Assembly: GCF_035013185.1 (NCBI RefSeq)
Contig: NZ_JAYGJO010000003.1
Span: 186,001-250,000, forward strand
Length of the DNA stretch: 64,000 nucleotides
Direction: 5' to 3'
Source of the DNA: Acerihabitans sp035013185
GTDB lineage: Bacteria > Pseudomonadota > Gammaproteobacteria > Enterobacterales > Enterobacteriaceae
Positions 44,072-53,840 of the stretch are shown piece by piece (positions within the stretch are counted from its first letter, which is position 1; the number at the start of each line of letters is the position of its first letter). Below the pieces are notes generated by a model. It searched no databases. It had not been told where the DNA came from and was given only the letters and a program-made list of their open reading frames with translations. The position numbers and the translations under genes were made by a program.

Positions 44072-46771
44072 TTAAGCGTTGTCGTCTGATTCAGCGGAGG
44101 TAGGGTTCAGCAAGTGATAGAGCACGGTACGCCACTGATGACCAAGCTGTGAGGCATCTTCGGTGCTGCCCGGATCAACCGCTCTGAAGCCGCTGCGAGG
44201 AATGGCATCTTCCGATTTGCCCTGCCCCTCATTGAGCACGTTGATGTTGAAATGTTCGCCACTCATCAGTTCCAGCGTGTATTTCTGCGTCGGGATCTGG
44301 TGCTCAATCGCGATATTGCCATCGGCATCCGTCAACCCCTGCTGAATCAGCGCACCATTGGCATACAGCTTGTACGGCTCATTGGCCCGCACTTTGGTCT
44401 GGCTTTGTGGTGAGCTACCGAACTGAACACGCAGCGCCTGCTTTGGTATGCTTTGCGGAAACGTCGGGTGGGTGATATCCATATTTTCCGCGCCTTGAAC
44501 CACCCAGTTGGTTGCCTTGACCGTCTGGTTGCCCGGACTGCCGTACTCGATCTGGCCGCCTTTGAGGCGGATAAACGCACCACCACAGGTCAGCAGCAGT
44601 TCATCTTTCGCGGCAATAATGGTTTTGCCCGCATGGCTGCTGATGGTCATATCCTTGAGGGCAGACAGGTGCATTTCATCGCTCTGCGCCTGAAGCTCAA
44701 CCTGCCCTTTGGCGGCAAACAGCTTCATACCCGCCTCGTGCGCAAACAGGCTGATGGTTTTACCCGCCGCCAGGGTGATGCGCTTCAAGACGGAAATATC
44801 TGCCTGTTGACGGGCGGTGAACGTCAGGTTTTCTTCCGCATTCAGTTGCAGCGTTTTCGGCGTGGTCAAGGCGATCCCCGCCGGGGCACTGATCAGCACT
44901 GCCGCCTGCTTCATGTCATCAATGGCTTGCAGCAGCAATCGCTTTTGTGACGACAAATCAGCCAGTTCCGCTTTGGCCACTTCCGCCGCATCACGCAGGG
45001 AACGGGTCAGCGTGATGGCATCTTTCAACTGCTGTTTGGCTTCACGCATATCCAACTGGCTGGCAGAGGGATCACCGCGTAAATCGGTGGTGATAAACAT
45101 CCCTTTACCGGCGCGAAGCGTGCCATAACTGCCGGTTTGCAGCTCAAAACCTTCACCGCGTTGTTTTCTGCCGCTGTTGACCAGATGCCCCAGCCCTATC
45201 CAGGTTTTCCCCGAATGGACCGTGGAAATCTTGATATGCTCCTTACCCCGCTCATCATCGAGTCGGATTGTGTTTTGGGCCGGCGTTGTTATCAGGTTGC
45301 GTTTATGATTCGGCAAGGCCACGTGATCCGGGTGACGCGAGTCGTGCAGGGCAAACGCGATGTAGGGCCTGTCGACGTCGCCCCCCTCAAAGCCGATGGC
45401 GACCCCGGTTGAATCCAATAGAGGCATATGGAATCCGTAGGTATCGCCCGCATACGGCTTGGCCAATCGCAGCCAGCAGCTCTCGAATCCCTTCTTCCAC
45501 TCAGTGCGGTCAAAACCAAACTGCGCGCGGTATAGCCCGTCAGCATTGATATGCGCGTAAGGTTCATCAGGATGCGCACTGGAAATACGCGCGGGCAATG
45601 TACCGGTCATGGTTGGCCACGGCAGCAACGGTGGACGATACGGATGCGGTGAATGATATGGCACGGCGGTAAAGGTGATCATATAGGCGCTGTCGCGCGC
45701 GATGCTTTTTGATTCGGTGGAGACAATCAGCAGGCCGTCCGGGGCTTCCGGCCAGTCCTTGCCCGGGGTGGTGATGACCATGCCGGGGCGCAAGGTCATG
45801 CAGTTGGATTTGCCTTCCAGGGTGATTTGCTCGGTCAGGTAACGTTCTTGCCGACGTTTGGCATACCACATGCCCTGACCGGGCTCACTGCTGTATTCTT
45901 TGCCTGGTTCGGGGTAATACTCACCCCAACGATAATCTTCGGCAACCAGCGCGGGATAATCGGGATTGGTTTGCGCCACCGCCATCATGTCGCTTTGTGC
46001 GTGCGGGTAATAGTCGTCGTTCACCCGCACCTGTTTTGGGATGGCCTTGCGGCTGGTCGACATCTCCCAGACCGACTCCAACCCACCGTCAAACAATCCG
46101 GCCGGATGACGAAATGGAATGGCCCCCTTATTTACCCAGGCGTAAGCATTATCGGCCAGCACCATCACGTCACAATTATTCTCTTCGTCGTACTCAAAGT
46201 AATATGACACACCGCTGTCGGCAAGACGGCGGGCGATATGGGCGTATTCGCTCTCGCCGAACTGGATCATGATGGGCTTGCGGGGGTACTGGTCATGGAG
46301 TGCAAAACGGAAATCCAGCCGGTCCATGTTGTAACGCAGGAAGGTGTTCTCCATCATGCTGATGATACTGTCATTCTGGTACACCGCATTGTTGGCCCCG
46401 AGGGTTAATCGGGTCAGACGGTGTTCAAGTGTCACCGCATAACGGGTTTCATCAGCTGAGGTGCCGTACTGGCGAAACTGGGTGATAACGCCAGGCAGAA
46501 TGCGCGGTTTGACGGATTCCCACGGCTTGCCGTCGGGGTACATCAGAAACTGGGCGGAGTAGTTGATAAGGTGTTGCGCGGGGATATCTTTGGTCGCGCT
46601 GGTAAATTCAATCTCGTAACGCAAAAGGGTGCTGATGGCTTCAACACCCGAGAATCTGAGAACCGAAATCCCCACCCCTGGTTGCTGGGACTCAAGTTTG
46701 GGCAGTCTTAGCTGATAATGGTTGTGGATCGGTAATTTACTGCCAGCAAGAATAGAGTCCTGAATACGCAT
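44072..46771 (-). CDS. vgrG: VgrG spike protein with C-terminal extension
   Basis: An 899-residue VgrG/TssI. The gp27-like N-terminal part runs to about residue 380 (VLRFSGVEAISTLLRYEIEF, the ESEYAHIARRLADSGVSYYFEYDEEN segment). The OB-fold and gp5 needle follow, then a DUF2345-type beta-helix (about 600-760; AGKTISLFAHEAGMKLF). A transthyretin-like domain (about 790-860; PYKLYANGALIQQGLTDADGNI) is usually the docking site for the effector encoded next. The last 35 residues are polar. First gene of the visible operon; its promoter must lie in the gap above 46772. Confidence 0.93.
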   Translation of the reverse strand: MRIQDSILAGSKLPIHNHYQLRLPKLESQQPGVGISVLRFSGVEAISTLLRYEIEFTSATKDIPAQHLINYSAQFLMYPDGKPWESVKPRILPGVITQFRQYGTSADETRYAVTLEHRLTRLTLGANNAVYQNDSIISMMENTFLRYNMDRLDFRFALHDQYPRKPIMIQFGESEYAHIARRLADSGVSYYFEYDEENNCDVMVLADNAYAWVNKGAIPFRHPAGLFDGGLESVWEMSTSRKAIPKQVRVNDDYYPHAQSDMMAVAQTNPDYPALVAEDYRWGEYYPEPGKEYSSEPGQGMWYAKRRQERYLTEQITLEGKSNCMTLRPGMVITTPGKDWPEAPDGLLIVSTESKSIARDSAYMITFTAVPYHSPHPYRPPLLPWPTMTGTLPARISSAHPDEPYAHINADGLYRAQFGFDRTEWKKGFESCWLRLAKPYAGDTYGFHMPLLDSTGVAIGFEGGDVDRPYIAFALHDSRHPDHVALPNHKRNLITTPAQNTIRLDDERGKEHIKISTVHSGKTWIGLGHLVNSGRKQRGEGFELQTGSYGTLRAGKGMFITTDLRGDPSASQLDMREAKQQLKDAITLTRSLRDAAEVAKAELADLSSQKRLLLQAIDDMKQAAVLISAPAGIALTTPKTLQLNAEENLTFTARQQADISVLKRITLAAGKTISLFAHEAGMKLFAAKGQVELQAQSDEMHLSALKDMTISSHAGKTIIAAKDELLLTCGGAFIRLKGGQIEYGSPGNQTVKATNWVVQGAENMDITHPTFPQSIPKQALRVQFGSSPQSQTKVRANEPYKLYANGALIQQGLTDADGNIAIEHQIPTQKYTLELMSGEHFNINVLNEGQGKSEDAIPRSGFRAVDPGSTEDASQLGHQWRTVLYHLLNPTSAESDDNA

Positions 46772-47425
46772 CTTTCTTTCCCTAAATGATGTGGCTCATG
46801 ACAAAAGGAGGTCTACCCCGCAAACCTTGGGCCTACGTTCACTACCCAGAGGGGGGATCGCCTGATCCTCAGGCTGTCTGAGCGAGCACTCGGGGTCTTG
46901 CCGCCGGCTGTCTGCCAGCGCCACAGGATTGCCCTTATCCGGTGTATTTTTCATTAAAAAAAATTAACCATGCGAAGGCATGGCTAAAAATAGCACGCGA
47001 TATAGAAGAAAAAAATAAACGAAACGTTATAAAGATTAAGGTATTTAGCCGCCGAACGGTGCTGTCGATCACTCACACATCAAGCCAGAATGTCAGCGAG
47101 CCGCGATTGATGGGCGCCGTGTGGTCAGTATTCCAGTGAGTGATGTTGAACTGTGGTGTAGCCACGGGATAGCGCGATATCTTCAGGAATATTGAACTCT
47201 GATCCTGATGGCGGCCAAAAGTCGAGTTATTCAACAAAGCCCATGTATCTGCAAAATGTGCATAAAAAACGCTGAAAAATGAGTCTATCCCGCGTTCCCG
47301 CTACGCCCAGGGTGAGTGACATTGACCAGAACGGGTCGCCAGTAGCGGTTGGTTATGACGGTTATCCCCTGAGCAGCCCACGTCCAGCCGATGCGTATCG
47401 CGATCGGCTCAACATCAGCGATAGA
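46772..47425. other. intergenic region with insertion-sequence scar
   Basis: About 650 bases separate vgrG and the DapF-like gene. It should contain the vgrG promoter. No intact gene is seen. Near 47200-47241 it carries an IS903-like end (listed separately); the remainder is unassigned. Confidence 0.5.
47211..47241. mobile_element. IS903-like (IS5 family) terminal repeat scar
   Basis: The bases GTTATTCAACAAAGCC at 47226-47241, preceded by CAAAAGTCGA, closely match the reverse complement of the IS903 inverted repeat GGCTTTGTTGAATAA and its subterminal bases. No transposase frame is attached, so only one end remains. It lies on the upstream side of the T6SS run. Confidence 0.5.
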
Positions 47426-48277
47426 TTAGGTTGATGGCATATCAAAAAAACACTCTTCGTCGAGTATCGATGTTGCGATTTTCTGCACTGGGCCGCACAT
47501 TCTGACCTGGAAATGAGCACTGAAACTGATGACCAGCTTCCCACCAGGCATATGCACGGTAACGTTGTCATCAACCAATCCTCGCTTACGCATCGCACTG
47601 GCGGCGGCGCAACTGCTGCTACCCGACGCCAATGTGTAACCCGCACCGCGCTCCCATATGCCAATCCTGAGATTGTTGCGATCCTGAACTTCCACAAACT
47701 GGACATTCGTGCGTTTAGGGAAGATGGGCAACGTTTCTATTTTCCCGCCGAGGGCCTTCACCAAAGCAAGATCCAACGTCTTCACCTGTATAACGCAGTG
47801 TGGGTTACCCATCGACACCAGGGTTGCACTCAGCTTATGGCCGTCAATCAGCAGGGGTAATGTCAGTGCCTCTTCACCCGCCACCAAAGCAGGTAATGCC
47901 GACGGTGTGAAAGTAGCGTGCCCCATATCAACGATGACTTGATGCGCGCCTGCTGTCACTTCACAGCGTACCTGACCACCGAGGGTATTCACCTGAAATG
48001 GCAAATGTGATACTCGGCCTATATCAAATAAATAGCGGGCATAGATGCGCAGACCGTTACCACTCTTTTCTGCCTCAGATCCATCAGGATTGACTATACG
48101 TAACGTCGGAATAGCCAAACCCTCAACATCAATAAGTAAACCATCGGAACCCAGCCCATAATGACGGTCACATAGGCGTTGTATCTGCTGATGGGTCAGG
48201 CGATCCGCCACGTGGCGCTGACAAACCAGATAGTCGTTACCTAACCCGTGGTAGCGGTGAAAAACAAGTTCATTCAT
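47426..48277 (-). CDS. DapF homologue with Ser at both catalytic Cys positions
   Basis: A 283-residue protein of the diaminopimelate epimerase fold, aligning end to end with DapF (HGLGNDY, GLGSDGLL, VSMGNPHCVIQV, ERGAG). DapF uses two cysteines, in CGNG and CGSG, as the acid/base pair. Here they read SGNG with Ser72 (AGT codon) and SGSS with Ser218 (TCG codon), at exactly the expected positions. The residue after ERGAG, usually Glu, is Tyr. The fold residues are otherwise conserved and the frame is intact, so it is not a decaying dapF. It cannot work by the standard two-thiol mechanism. Possible roles are another isomerase or lyase activity on an amino acid, or ligand binding. It stands alone, with about 200 bases of leader upstream. 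Confidence 0.8.
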   Translation of the reverse strand: MNELVFHRYHGLGNDYLVCQRHVADRLTHQQIQRLCDRHYGLGSDGLLIDVEGLAIPTLRIVNPDGSEAEKSGNGLRIYARYLFDIGRVSHLPFQVNTLGGQVRCEVTAGAHQVIVDMGHATFTPSALPALVAGEEALTLPLLIDGHKLSATLVSMGNPHCVIQVKTLDLALVKALGGKIETLPIFPKRTNVQFVEVQDRNNLRIGIWERGAGYTLASGSSSCAAASAMRKRGLVDDNVTVHMPGGKLVISFSAHFQVRMCGPVQKIATSILDEECFFDMPST

Positions 48278-48482
48278 TGGCGGCTCGTAACGTGATTTGT
48301 TCAGAGGAATGGATTAAAAAATACCATACCGTCAGTACTTACCATACCGCTAGGGTTTAATGAGATTGGCGGTTCTGTCGCATGAGTGGCCACAGGTCAG
48401 CAAAAGTTGCATTGCCTTATCCAGCGTTTGAATTTGCCACCGACGACCCGTGCGGCGCTTATGCCGGCAAATTATCGTGTAC

Positions 48483-49514
48483 TCAGATGATATTCTGCGA
48501 AGAAAACTGCGGCCCATTAATGACCGAATCCCGTAGAATAAGATCTGATGTAAAGGGGTTCTGCTTGGACAAATATCCACCATCGAGCATCGAAATAATC
48601 TGATTAATCACTTCGCTTACCATATCGCTGACGGGATCTTTCACGCTGGATAGTGCTGGAATAAGAAACGGAGCGGCCGGAATATTATCAAACCCGATCA
48701 CCGAGACGTCAGCAGGCACTGTTATACCAGCGTCGTTGAGTTTTTTTATTGCACCGATCGCCATTTCGTCGTTACTGGCAAGAATAGCGCTGAACTGCTG
48801 ATTGCCCGCGAGAAGCGTTTCAACTGCGGCTGCACCGCTGGCCGATGACCATTTACCTTGAACGATCAGCGCTTCCTTCACCGGTAAAGCATAGGCTGTC
48901 AATGCCTCTTTATAACCGGAACAGCGTTCAATGGCCGTCGGGGAATCCATAGAACCGGTAATAAACGCAATGTCATGGTGACCACGTTCAATTAACGCTT
49001 TGGTGGCATTAAAACTCGATCCTTTATGATCACAATAAATACAATGACTCAGATGCTTTCTCAGTTTTCGGTTCACCACCATTACCGGTATTTTATATTT
49101 ATCGATGATAGCGTCCATTTTATCGATGGATAAAAAACGGGGATAAATAATGATCCCATCGCAACCTAAATCATGCAGAAACTCAATAGCTTCCTGTTCC
49201 TCTGCGACGCTGTTTTTCCCATCCACCAGAATCAGCTTACGCCCGTTAGCATCCAGTTTTTTGGCCGCCTGAGAAATGAGCTCACTAAAATAATTACCAT
49301 GGTACAACGTATTGGTTACCACCAGCCCGATACACTTGGATGTGCTGGTCGCCAGATTACGTGCCAGTAAATTCGGGCGATATCCCGTTTCTTCGATAGC
49401 CTGAAAAACCAGATCCTTCGTTTCCTGGCTGACATAACCTTTGCCCGAAAGCACGCGTGAAACCGTGGCTTTTGAGACACCTGCTCTGGACGCCACTTCC
49501 TGCATTGTCGACAT
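48483..49514 (-). CDS. ascG: AscG, LacI-family repressor of the asc operon
   Basis: A 343-residue LacI-type repressor very similar to E. coli AscG. It has the N-terminal HTH MQEVASRAGVSKATVSRVLSGKGYVSQETKD and hinge GYRPNLLARNL, then the periplasmic-binding-like core (LVVTNTLYHGNYFSEL, FLTGS-like FITGSMDSPTAIER, SVIGFDNIPAAPF). The start could be 49517 or the adjacent ATG at 49514. It is divergent from ascB, with an AscG-type operator in between, and presumably responds to aryl-beta-glucosides such as salicin, arbutin or cellobiose. Confidence 0.95.
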   Translation of the reverse strand: MSTMQEVASRAGVSKATVSRVLSGKGYVSQETKDLVFQAIEETGYRPNLLARNLATSTSKCIGLVVTNTLYHGNYFSELISQAAKKLDANGRKLILVDGKNSVAEEQEAIEFLHDLGCDGIIIYPRFLSIDKMDAIIDKYKIPVMVVNRKLRKHLSHCIYCDHKGSSFNATKALIERGHHDIAFITGSMDSPTAIERCSGYKEALTAYALPVKEALIVQGKWSSASGAAAVETLLAGNQQFSAILASNDEMAIGAIKKLNDAGITVPADVSVIGFDNIPAAPFLIPALSSVKDPVSDMVSEVINQIISMLDGGYLSKQNPFTSDLILRDSVINGPQFSSQNII

Positions 49515-49674
49515 CACGCATACCTAAAAGGAAAATGATACGTCATTCTACACATTTTGTGAGTTTTCCGAAGATGCCGACATGCAATGTATCCGCATAT
49601 TGATAGCCATCACAAAAATGAATCAGCGTTGAAATTAATTATTGAAATTATAAAAATATACACACATTATCGTG

Positions 49675-49690
49675 TGAAACCGGTTACTCA
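49675..49690. promoter_or_regulatory. AscG operator
   Basis: TGAAACCGGTTACTCA contains the perfect palindrome AACCGGTT and matches the known AscG site TGAAACCGGTTTCA at nearly every position. A further degenerate half-site (CACCGTTTCA) follows at 49689-49698. It lies between ascG and ascB, so it can control both. Confidence 0.8.
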
Positions 49691-49698
49691 CCGTTTCA

Positions 49699-49995
49699 GT
49701 AAGAAAACAAAAACAACGACAGGACAGGCTTATAGGCAACCGAGTAATCTATAACGATATGAATTATAAATATTTTTATTCATGCCTGCGTATTTTACAG
49801 CAATATCACCGTCAAATGTCGACGCCATGATAATACCGTCTGGGACCACGTTATCGCTCGGCTTTGAAAATATTCCGGTCGAGACAGCGCATTCCAAAGG
49901 TGGCAAGGCGACAGATGCCGCGATTTCCATACCCTTTGCCATTTCGCAACACGTTGTAGATATTTATTAAAGAACGTATCAAAGAGGATTTTTAG
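49699..49995. other. ascB leader region
   Basis: Nearly 300 bases between the operator and ascB. A frame is open on each strand (62 and 70 codons) but neither resembles a family I know and neither has a convincing ribosome-binding site. The long leader is unusual for the asc operon and may contain a remnant of another gene. AGAGGA at 49983-49988 serves ascB. Confidence 0.4.
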
Positions 49996-51426
49996 ATGGC
50001 TGCATCATCATTCCCCGACGGTTTCTTATGGGGTGGCGCGATTGCCGCCAACCAGGCCGAAGGCGCGTGTTTCGACGGTGGAAAGGGCTTGGCAACGGTC
50101 GATATGATCCCGCACGGCGAACATCGTTTGGCGGTTAAACTCGGTCAGGAAAAGCGTTTCACGCTCAAAGACGATGAGTTCTATCCGAACCATCAGGCGA
50201 TTGATTTTTACCATCGTTATAAAGAAGACATCGCACTAATGGCAGAAATGGGGTTCACCGTGTTCAGAACCTCGATCGCCTGGAGCCGCCTTTATCCGAA
50301 CGGTGACGAACTGACGCCGAACGCCGAGGGTATCGCGTTCTACCGTGACGTGTTTGCCGAATGTAAAAAGTACGGCATCGAACCGCTGGTAACGCTGTGC
50401 CACTTCGACGTGCCGATGTATCTGGTGGTCGAATACGGTTCATGGCGCAACCGCAAAATGATCGAATTTTTCACCCGTTATGCGCGAACCTGTTTTGACG
50501 CTTTTGACGGGCTGGTGAAATACTGGCTGACCTTCAACGAGATCAACATCCTGCTGCATAGCCCATTCTCCGGTGCCGGTTTGGTATTCGAAAAGGGTGA
50601 AAATCAGGAACAAGTAAAATATCAGGCTGTGCATCACGAGCTGATCGCCAGCGCGCTGGCGACGAAAATAGCTCACGACGTGAACCCGAAGAACCAGGTC
50701 GGCTGCATGCTGGCAGGCGGGAATTTCTACCCGAGGACCTGCAAACCGGAAGACGTCTGGGCGGCGCTGCAAAAAGACCGCGAAAATCTGTTTTTTATCG
50801 ACGTGCAGGCGCGCGGTGCTTATCCGTGCTACACCAAACGCGTTTTTGCCGAGAAGGGCATTACCCTCGACAAAGCGCCTGGGGATGACGAGATCCTCAA
50901 GAATACCGTCGATTTCGTCTCCTTTAGTTATTACGCTTCACGCTGTGCCTCGGCGGACATGAACGGCAATAACAGCCGTGCGGTCAATGTCGTCAACTCA
51001 TTGAAAAATCCATATATTGAAGTCAGCGAATGGGGTTGGGGCATTGACCCATTGGGCCTGCGTATCACGATGAATATGATGTACGACCGCTACCAGAAAC
51101 CGTTATTCCTGGTGGAAAACGGCCTAGGCGCGAAAGACGACATCAACCCGCAAGGTGAAATCGTCGACGATTACCGTATCAACTACCTGCGTGAGCATAT
51201 CAACGCGATGGGCGAAGCCATCACCGACGGAATCCCGGTGATCGGTTACACCTCGTGGGGCTGCATCGATCTGGTTTCCGCCTCCACCGGCGAAATGAGC
51301 AAACGCTACGGTTTCGTCTACGTTGATCGAAACGACAGCGGCAATGGCACATTGGAAAGAAAAAGAAAGAAATCGTTTTATTGGTATAAGACGGTGATTG
51401 CGAGCAATGGGGCAGATTTGGGTTAA
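49996..51426 (+). CDS. ascB: AscB, 6-phospho-beta-glucosidase
   Basis: A 476-residue GH1 enzyme very close to E. coli AscB throughout (TVDMIPHGEHR, KLG.EKRF.LKDDEFYP-like segment). The acid/base is E182 in TFNE and the nucleophile E374 in VENGLG. The phosphate-contacting SKRYGFVYVD is present. It hydrolyses phosphorylated aryl-beta-glucosides or cellobiose 6'-phosphate made by AscF. Here ascB precedes ascF, the reverse of E. coli ascFB. About 340 bases lie between them. Confidence 0.96.
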   Translation: MAASSFPDGFLWGGAIAANQAEGACFDGGKGLATVDMIPHGEHRLAVKLGQEKRFTLKDDEFYPNHQAIDFYHRYKEDIALMAEMGFTVFRTSIAWSRLYPNGDELTPNAEGIAFYRDVFAECKKYGIEPLVTLCHFDVPMYLVVEYGSWRNRKMIEFFTRYARTCFDAFDGLVKYWLTFNEINILLHSPFSGAGLVFEKGENQEQVKYQAVHHELIASALATKIAHDVNPKNQVGCMLAGGNFYPRTCKPEDVWAALQKDRENLFFIDVQARGAYPCYTKRVFAEKGITLDKAPGDDEILKNTVDFVSFSYYASRCASADMNGNNSRAVNVVNSLKNPYIEVSEWGWGIDPLGLRITMNMMYDRYQKPLFLVENGLGAKDDINPQGEIVDDYRINYLREHINAMGEAITDGIPVIGYTSWGCIDLVSASTGEMSKRYGFVYVDRNDSGNGTLERKRKKSFYWYKTVIASNGADLG

Positions 51427-51767
51427 CCTGCACAATAAATCGATAACCGGCAATTTAACCCACAATGCCAAAATCAGGCCTGGGTAAGTGACATGACCTT
51501 CATTTTGATCGGTGAACGTTGGATTTATTTCGCCGTCATGAATGCCAACAATAGGTTGCCTGAATATCGGGGTGGCCAATAAATACGTGGGCGACTGCCT
51601 GATGCGTTATAACGCGCCAATATCAGACCCCCATAGCTATAACACGGCTATGTCACCCGTATTAGCTGAAAATAGGTCTAATTTACTGTCCGGACATGGT
51701 GGATCACAACACTATTGGGATCAGTATTTATTATAGAACCGGATTCCTACTTAATAGGATTTTATTT
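51427..51767 (+). other. unusually long gap between ascB and ascF
   Basis: A 64-codon open frame (51542-51736) is present but has no family resemblance or clear ribosome-binding site. The gap may hold a promoter for ascF or the trace of the rearrangement that swapped ascB and ascF. No strong terminator hairpin was seen. Confidence 0.4.
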
Positions 51768-53222
51768 ATGTCTAAAAATTATGCGGCATTATCACGATCA
51801 ATAATCGATGCCCTCGGCGGGGCAAATAACATTGCCGCAGTCACCCATTGTATGACGCGCTTACGCTTTGTTATTAATGATGATTCGGCGGTAGATTCAG
51901 GAAAACTGAAATCCATCAGCGGCGTGCTGGGCGTGGTAAAAAACAACAACCAATGCCAGGTGATCATCGGCAATACGGTTTCACAGGCTTATGCCGAAGT
52001 GCTCAAGCTGTTGCCAGAAAATGCCGTTGCGCAACACCCCCTACCGGGGAAAAATAAAATCACCCTGAAAGGCATTGGTGCGGGCATTCTGGATGCGTTG
52101 ATCGGTACCATGTCACCGCTGATCCCAGCGATTATCGGCGGTTCGATGGTGAAACTGCTCGCTATGGTTTTCACTATGACCGGCGTTCTTACCAGCACCT
52201 CGGCGACACTGATTATTCTTAATGCTATTGGCGACGGCGCGTTCTTTTTTCTGCCGGTGATGGTTGCAGCATCCGCAGCGGTAAAATTCAAAACGAATAT
52301 GTCGCTGGCGATTGCCATTGCCGGTGTATTGATTCATCCCAGCTTTATGGATCTCATGGCCAAAGCCGCACAAGGTCAACACGTCGAATTTATGGGAATT
52401 TCTGTCACGGCGGTAAAATATTCCTACACGGTGGTCCCCGCGCTGGTGATGACCTGGCTGCTTTCCTACATTGAACGCTGGGTTGATAAAATCACCCCAG
52501 CGGTGACAAAAAACTTCCTCAAACCGATGTTGATCGTATTGATCGCAGCCCCTATCGCCATCGTGCTAATTGGCCCGTTAGGGATCTGGATCGGTACCGC
52601 CATTTCCGCGTTGGTCTACACCATTCATCGCTATCTTGGCTGGTTGTCCGTGGCAATTATGGGTGGGATTTGGCCGCTGTTGGTCATGACCGGTATGCAC
52701 CGTGTGTTCACGCCAACCATTATTCAGACCATTGCCACAACCGGGACCGAGAGCATGGTTATGCCATCGGAAATCGGTGCAAACCTGTCGCTCGGTGGCT
52801 CATCTCTCGCGGTGGCATGGCGAACTAAAAATTCCGCGCTACGCCAGACGGCCCTTGCCGCAGCGGCTTCCGCGATTGTGGCGGGGATTTCGGAACCTGC
52901 ACTTTATGGTGTGGCCATCCGTTTGAAACGCCCACTTATCGCGTCGGTAATCAGTGGTTTTGTGTGCGGTGGCGTGGCGGGTGCGGTAGGGCTGGCGAGT
53001 CATTCAATGGCGGCGCCGGGGCTTTTCACCAGCGTACAGTTCTTTGATCCCGCCAATCCGATGTCTATCGTCTGGGTCTTCGGGGTAATGGTGCTTGCTG
53101 TGGTGCTCTCTTTTGTATTGACGCTGTTGCTGGGCTTTGAGGATATACCGATGTCAGGAAACGAAAGCAAAAATGTGCAACCTGCACAAGCTGTATTAGC
53201 GTATAAGAGGCAAAGAGAATGA
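51768..53222 (+). CDS. ascF: AscF, beta-glucoside PTS EIIBC
   Basis: A 484-residue EIIBC of the glucose-type PTS family, nearly collinear with E. coli AscF (485). The EIIB domain carries the phosphocysteine in THCMTRLRF at about residue 26-27. The EIIC membrane domain follows with ten or so helices (GTMSPLIPAIIGGSMVKLLAM, ISEPALYGVAIRLKRP). There is no EIIA domain, so it depends on EIIA-Glc (Crr) encoded elsewhere. ATG 51768 gives the family start MSKNYAAL; the upstream extension to 51696 is read-through. Confidence 0.95.
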   Translation: MSKNYAALSRSIIDALGGANNIAAVTHCMTRLRFVINDDSAVDSGKLKSISGVLGVVKNNNQCQVIIGNTVSQAYAEVLKLLPENAVAQHPLPGKNKITLKGIGAGILDALIGTMSPLIPAIIGGSMVKLLAMVFTMTGVLTSTSATLIILNAIGDGAFFFLPVMVAASAAVKFKTNMSLAIAIAGVLIHPSFMDLMAKAAQGQHVEFMGISVTAVKYSYTVVPALVMTWLLSYIERWVDKITPAVTKNFLKPMLIVLIAAPIAIVLIGPLGIWIGTAISALVYTIHRYLGWLSVAIMGGIWPLLVMTGMHRVFTPTIIQTIATTGTESMVMPSEIGANLSLGGSSLAVAWRTKNSALRQTALAAAASAIVAGISEPALYGVAIRLKRPLIASVISGFVCGGVAGAVGLASHSMAAPGLFTSVQFFDPANPMSIVWVFGVMVLAVVLSFVLTLLLGFEDIPMSGNESKNVQPAQAVLAYKRQRE

Positions 53223-53840
53223 TCTGCTGAAACGGTGTATCACCACGGCTGCAATATAGAGTTGTTATAAGATATCGATTTTTACGGGGATATATCCTAG
53301 TTATCGACACCTTCATTATTATGCCATTTTTATATTAATGACATTATTACGGTGTTCTGAACGCGTAAATTTGCCATTTGCGTATCAAAAACACGTAATG
53401 TTGATAAAGGCCGTTTATAATGGAAATGCCCCTCGTTACACTGTTGATTCCTGCATTATGGGCTTCAGCAATCTCCGGGATGGCAAAAACGTATAATAAA
53501 GAGGGCAATAATCTTTTTGGTTAGCTCACGCATCGATCTGATGCCCGATTTTATGATCGGTTTTAAGCGCACCACGAACCGGAAGGGTTAAGTCGTCCAT
53601 TGCTAATGAAATTTGTGGCTGCATGGCAGGGGAAAGCGCCGTTTTTACAAAGAAGTGGTACCGAGAGCGTCATGCTATCCGCGATCTTTCAATTTGCCGA
53701 TGCGTTGGCTGCTCTCTTTCACCCGAATAACCTATATTGGTAAGCGAGTCAATGAAAATAGAGGTTTCTACTCATCATCGTTATCGTTTTTCGGGAAAAA
53801 TGTATTATAGGTAATTCTAATCCCATGAGTTTTTAACATG
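53223..53840. other. intergenic region
   Basis: About 620 bases between convergent ascF and the MFS gene. Only short frames are seen (for example a 34-codon hydrophobic frame at about 53420-53524) without recognisable relatives. I treat it as non-coding or eroded sequence. Confidence 0.45.

Noticed and set aside
49730..49942. 70-codon minus-strand frame in the asc leader as an EIIA fragment
   Set aside because: A loose similarity to a PTS EIIA strand was considered, but the order of conserved segments does not fit and no active-site histidine is present.
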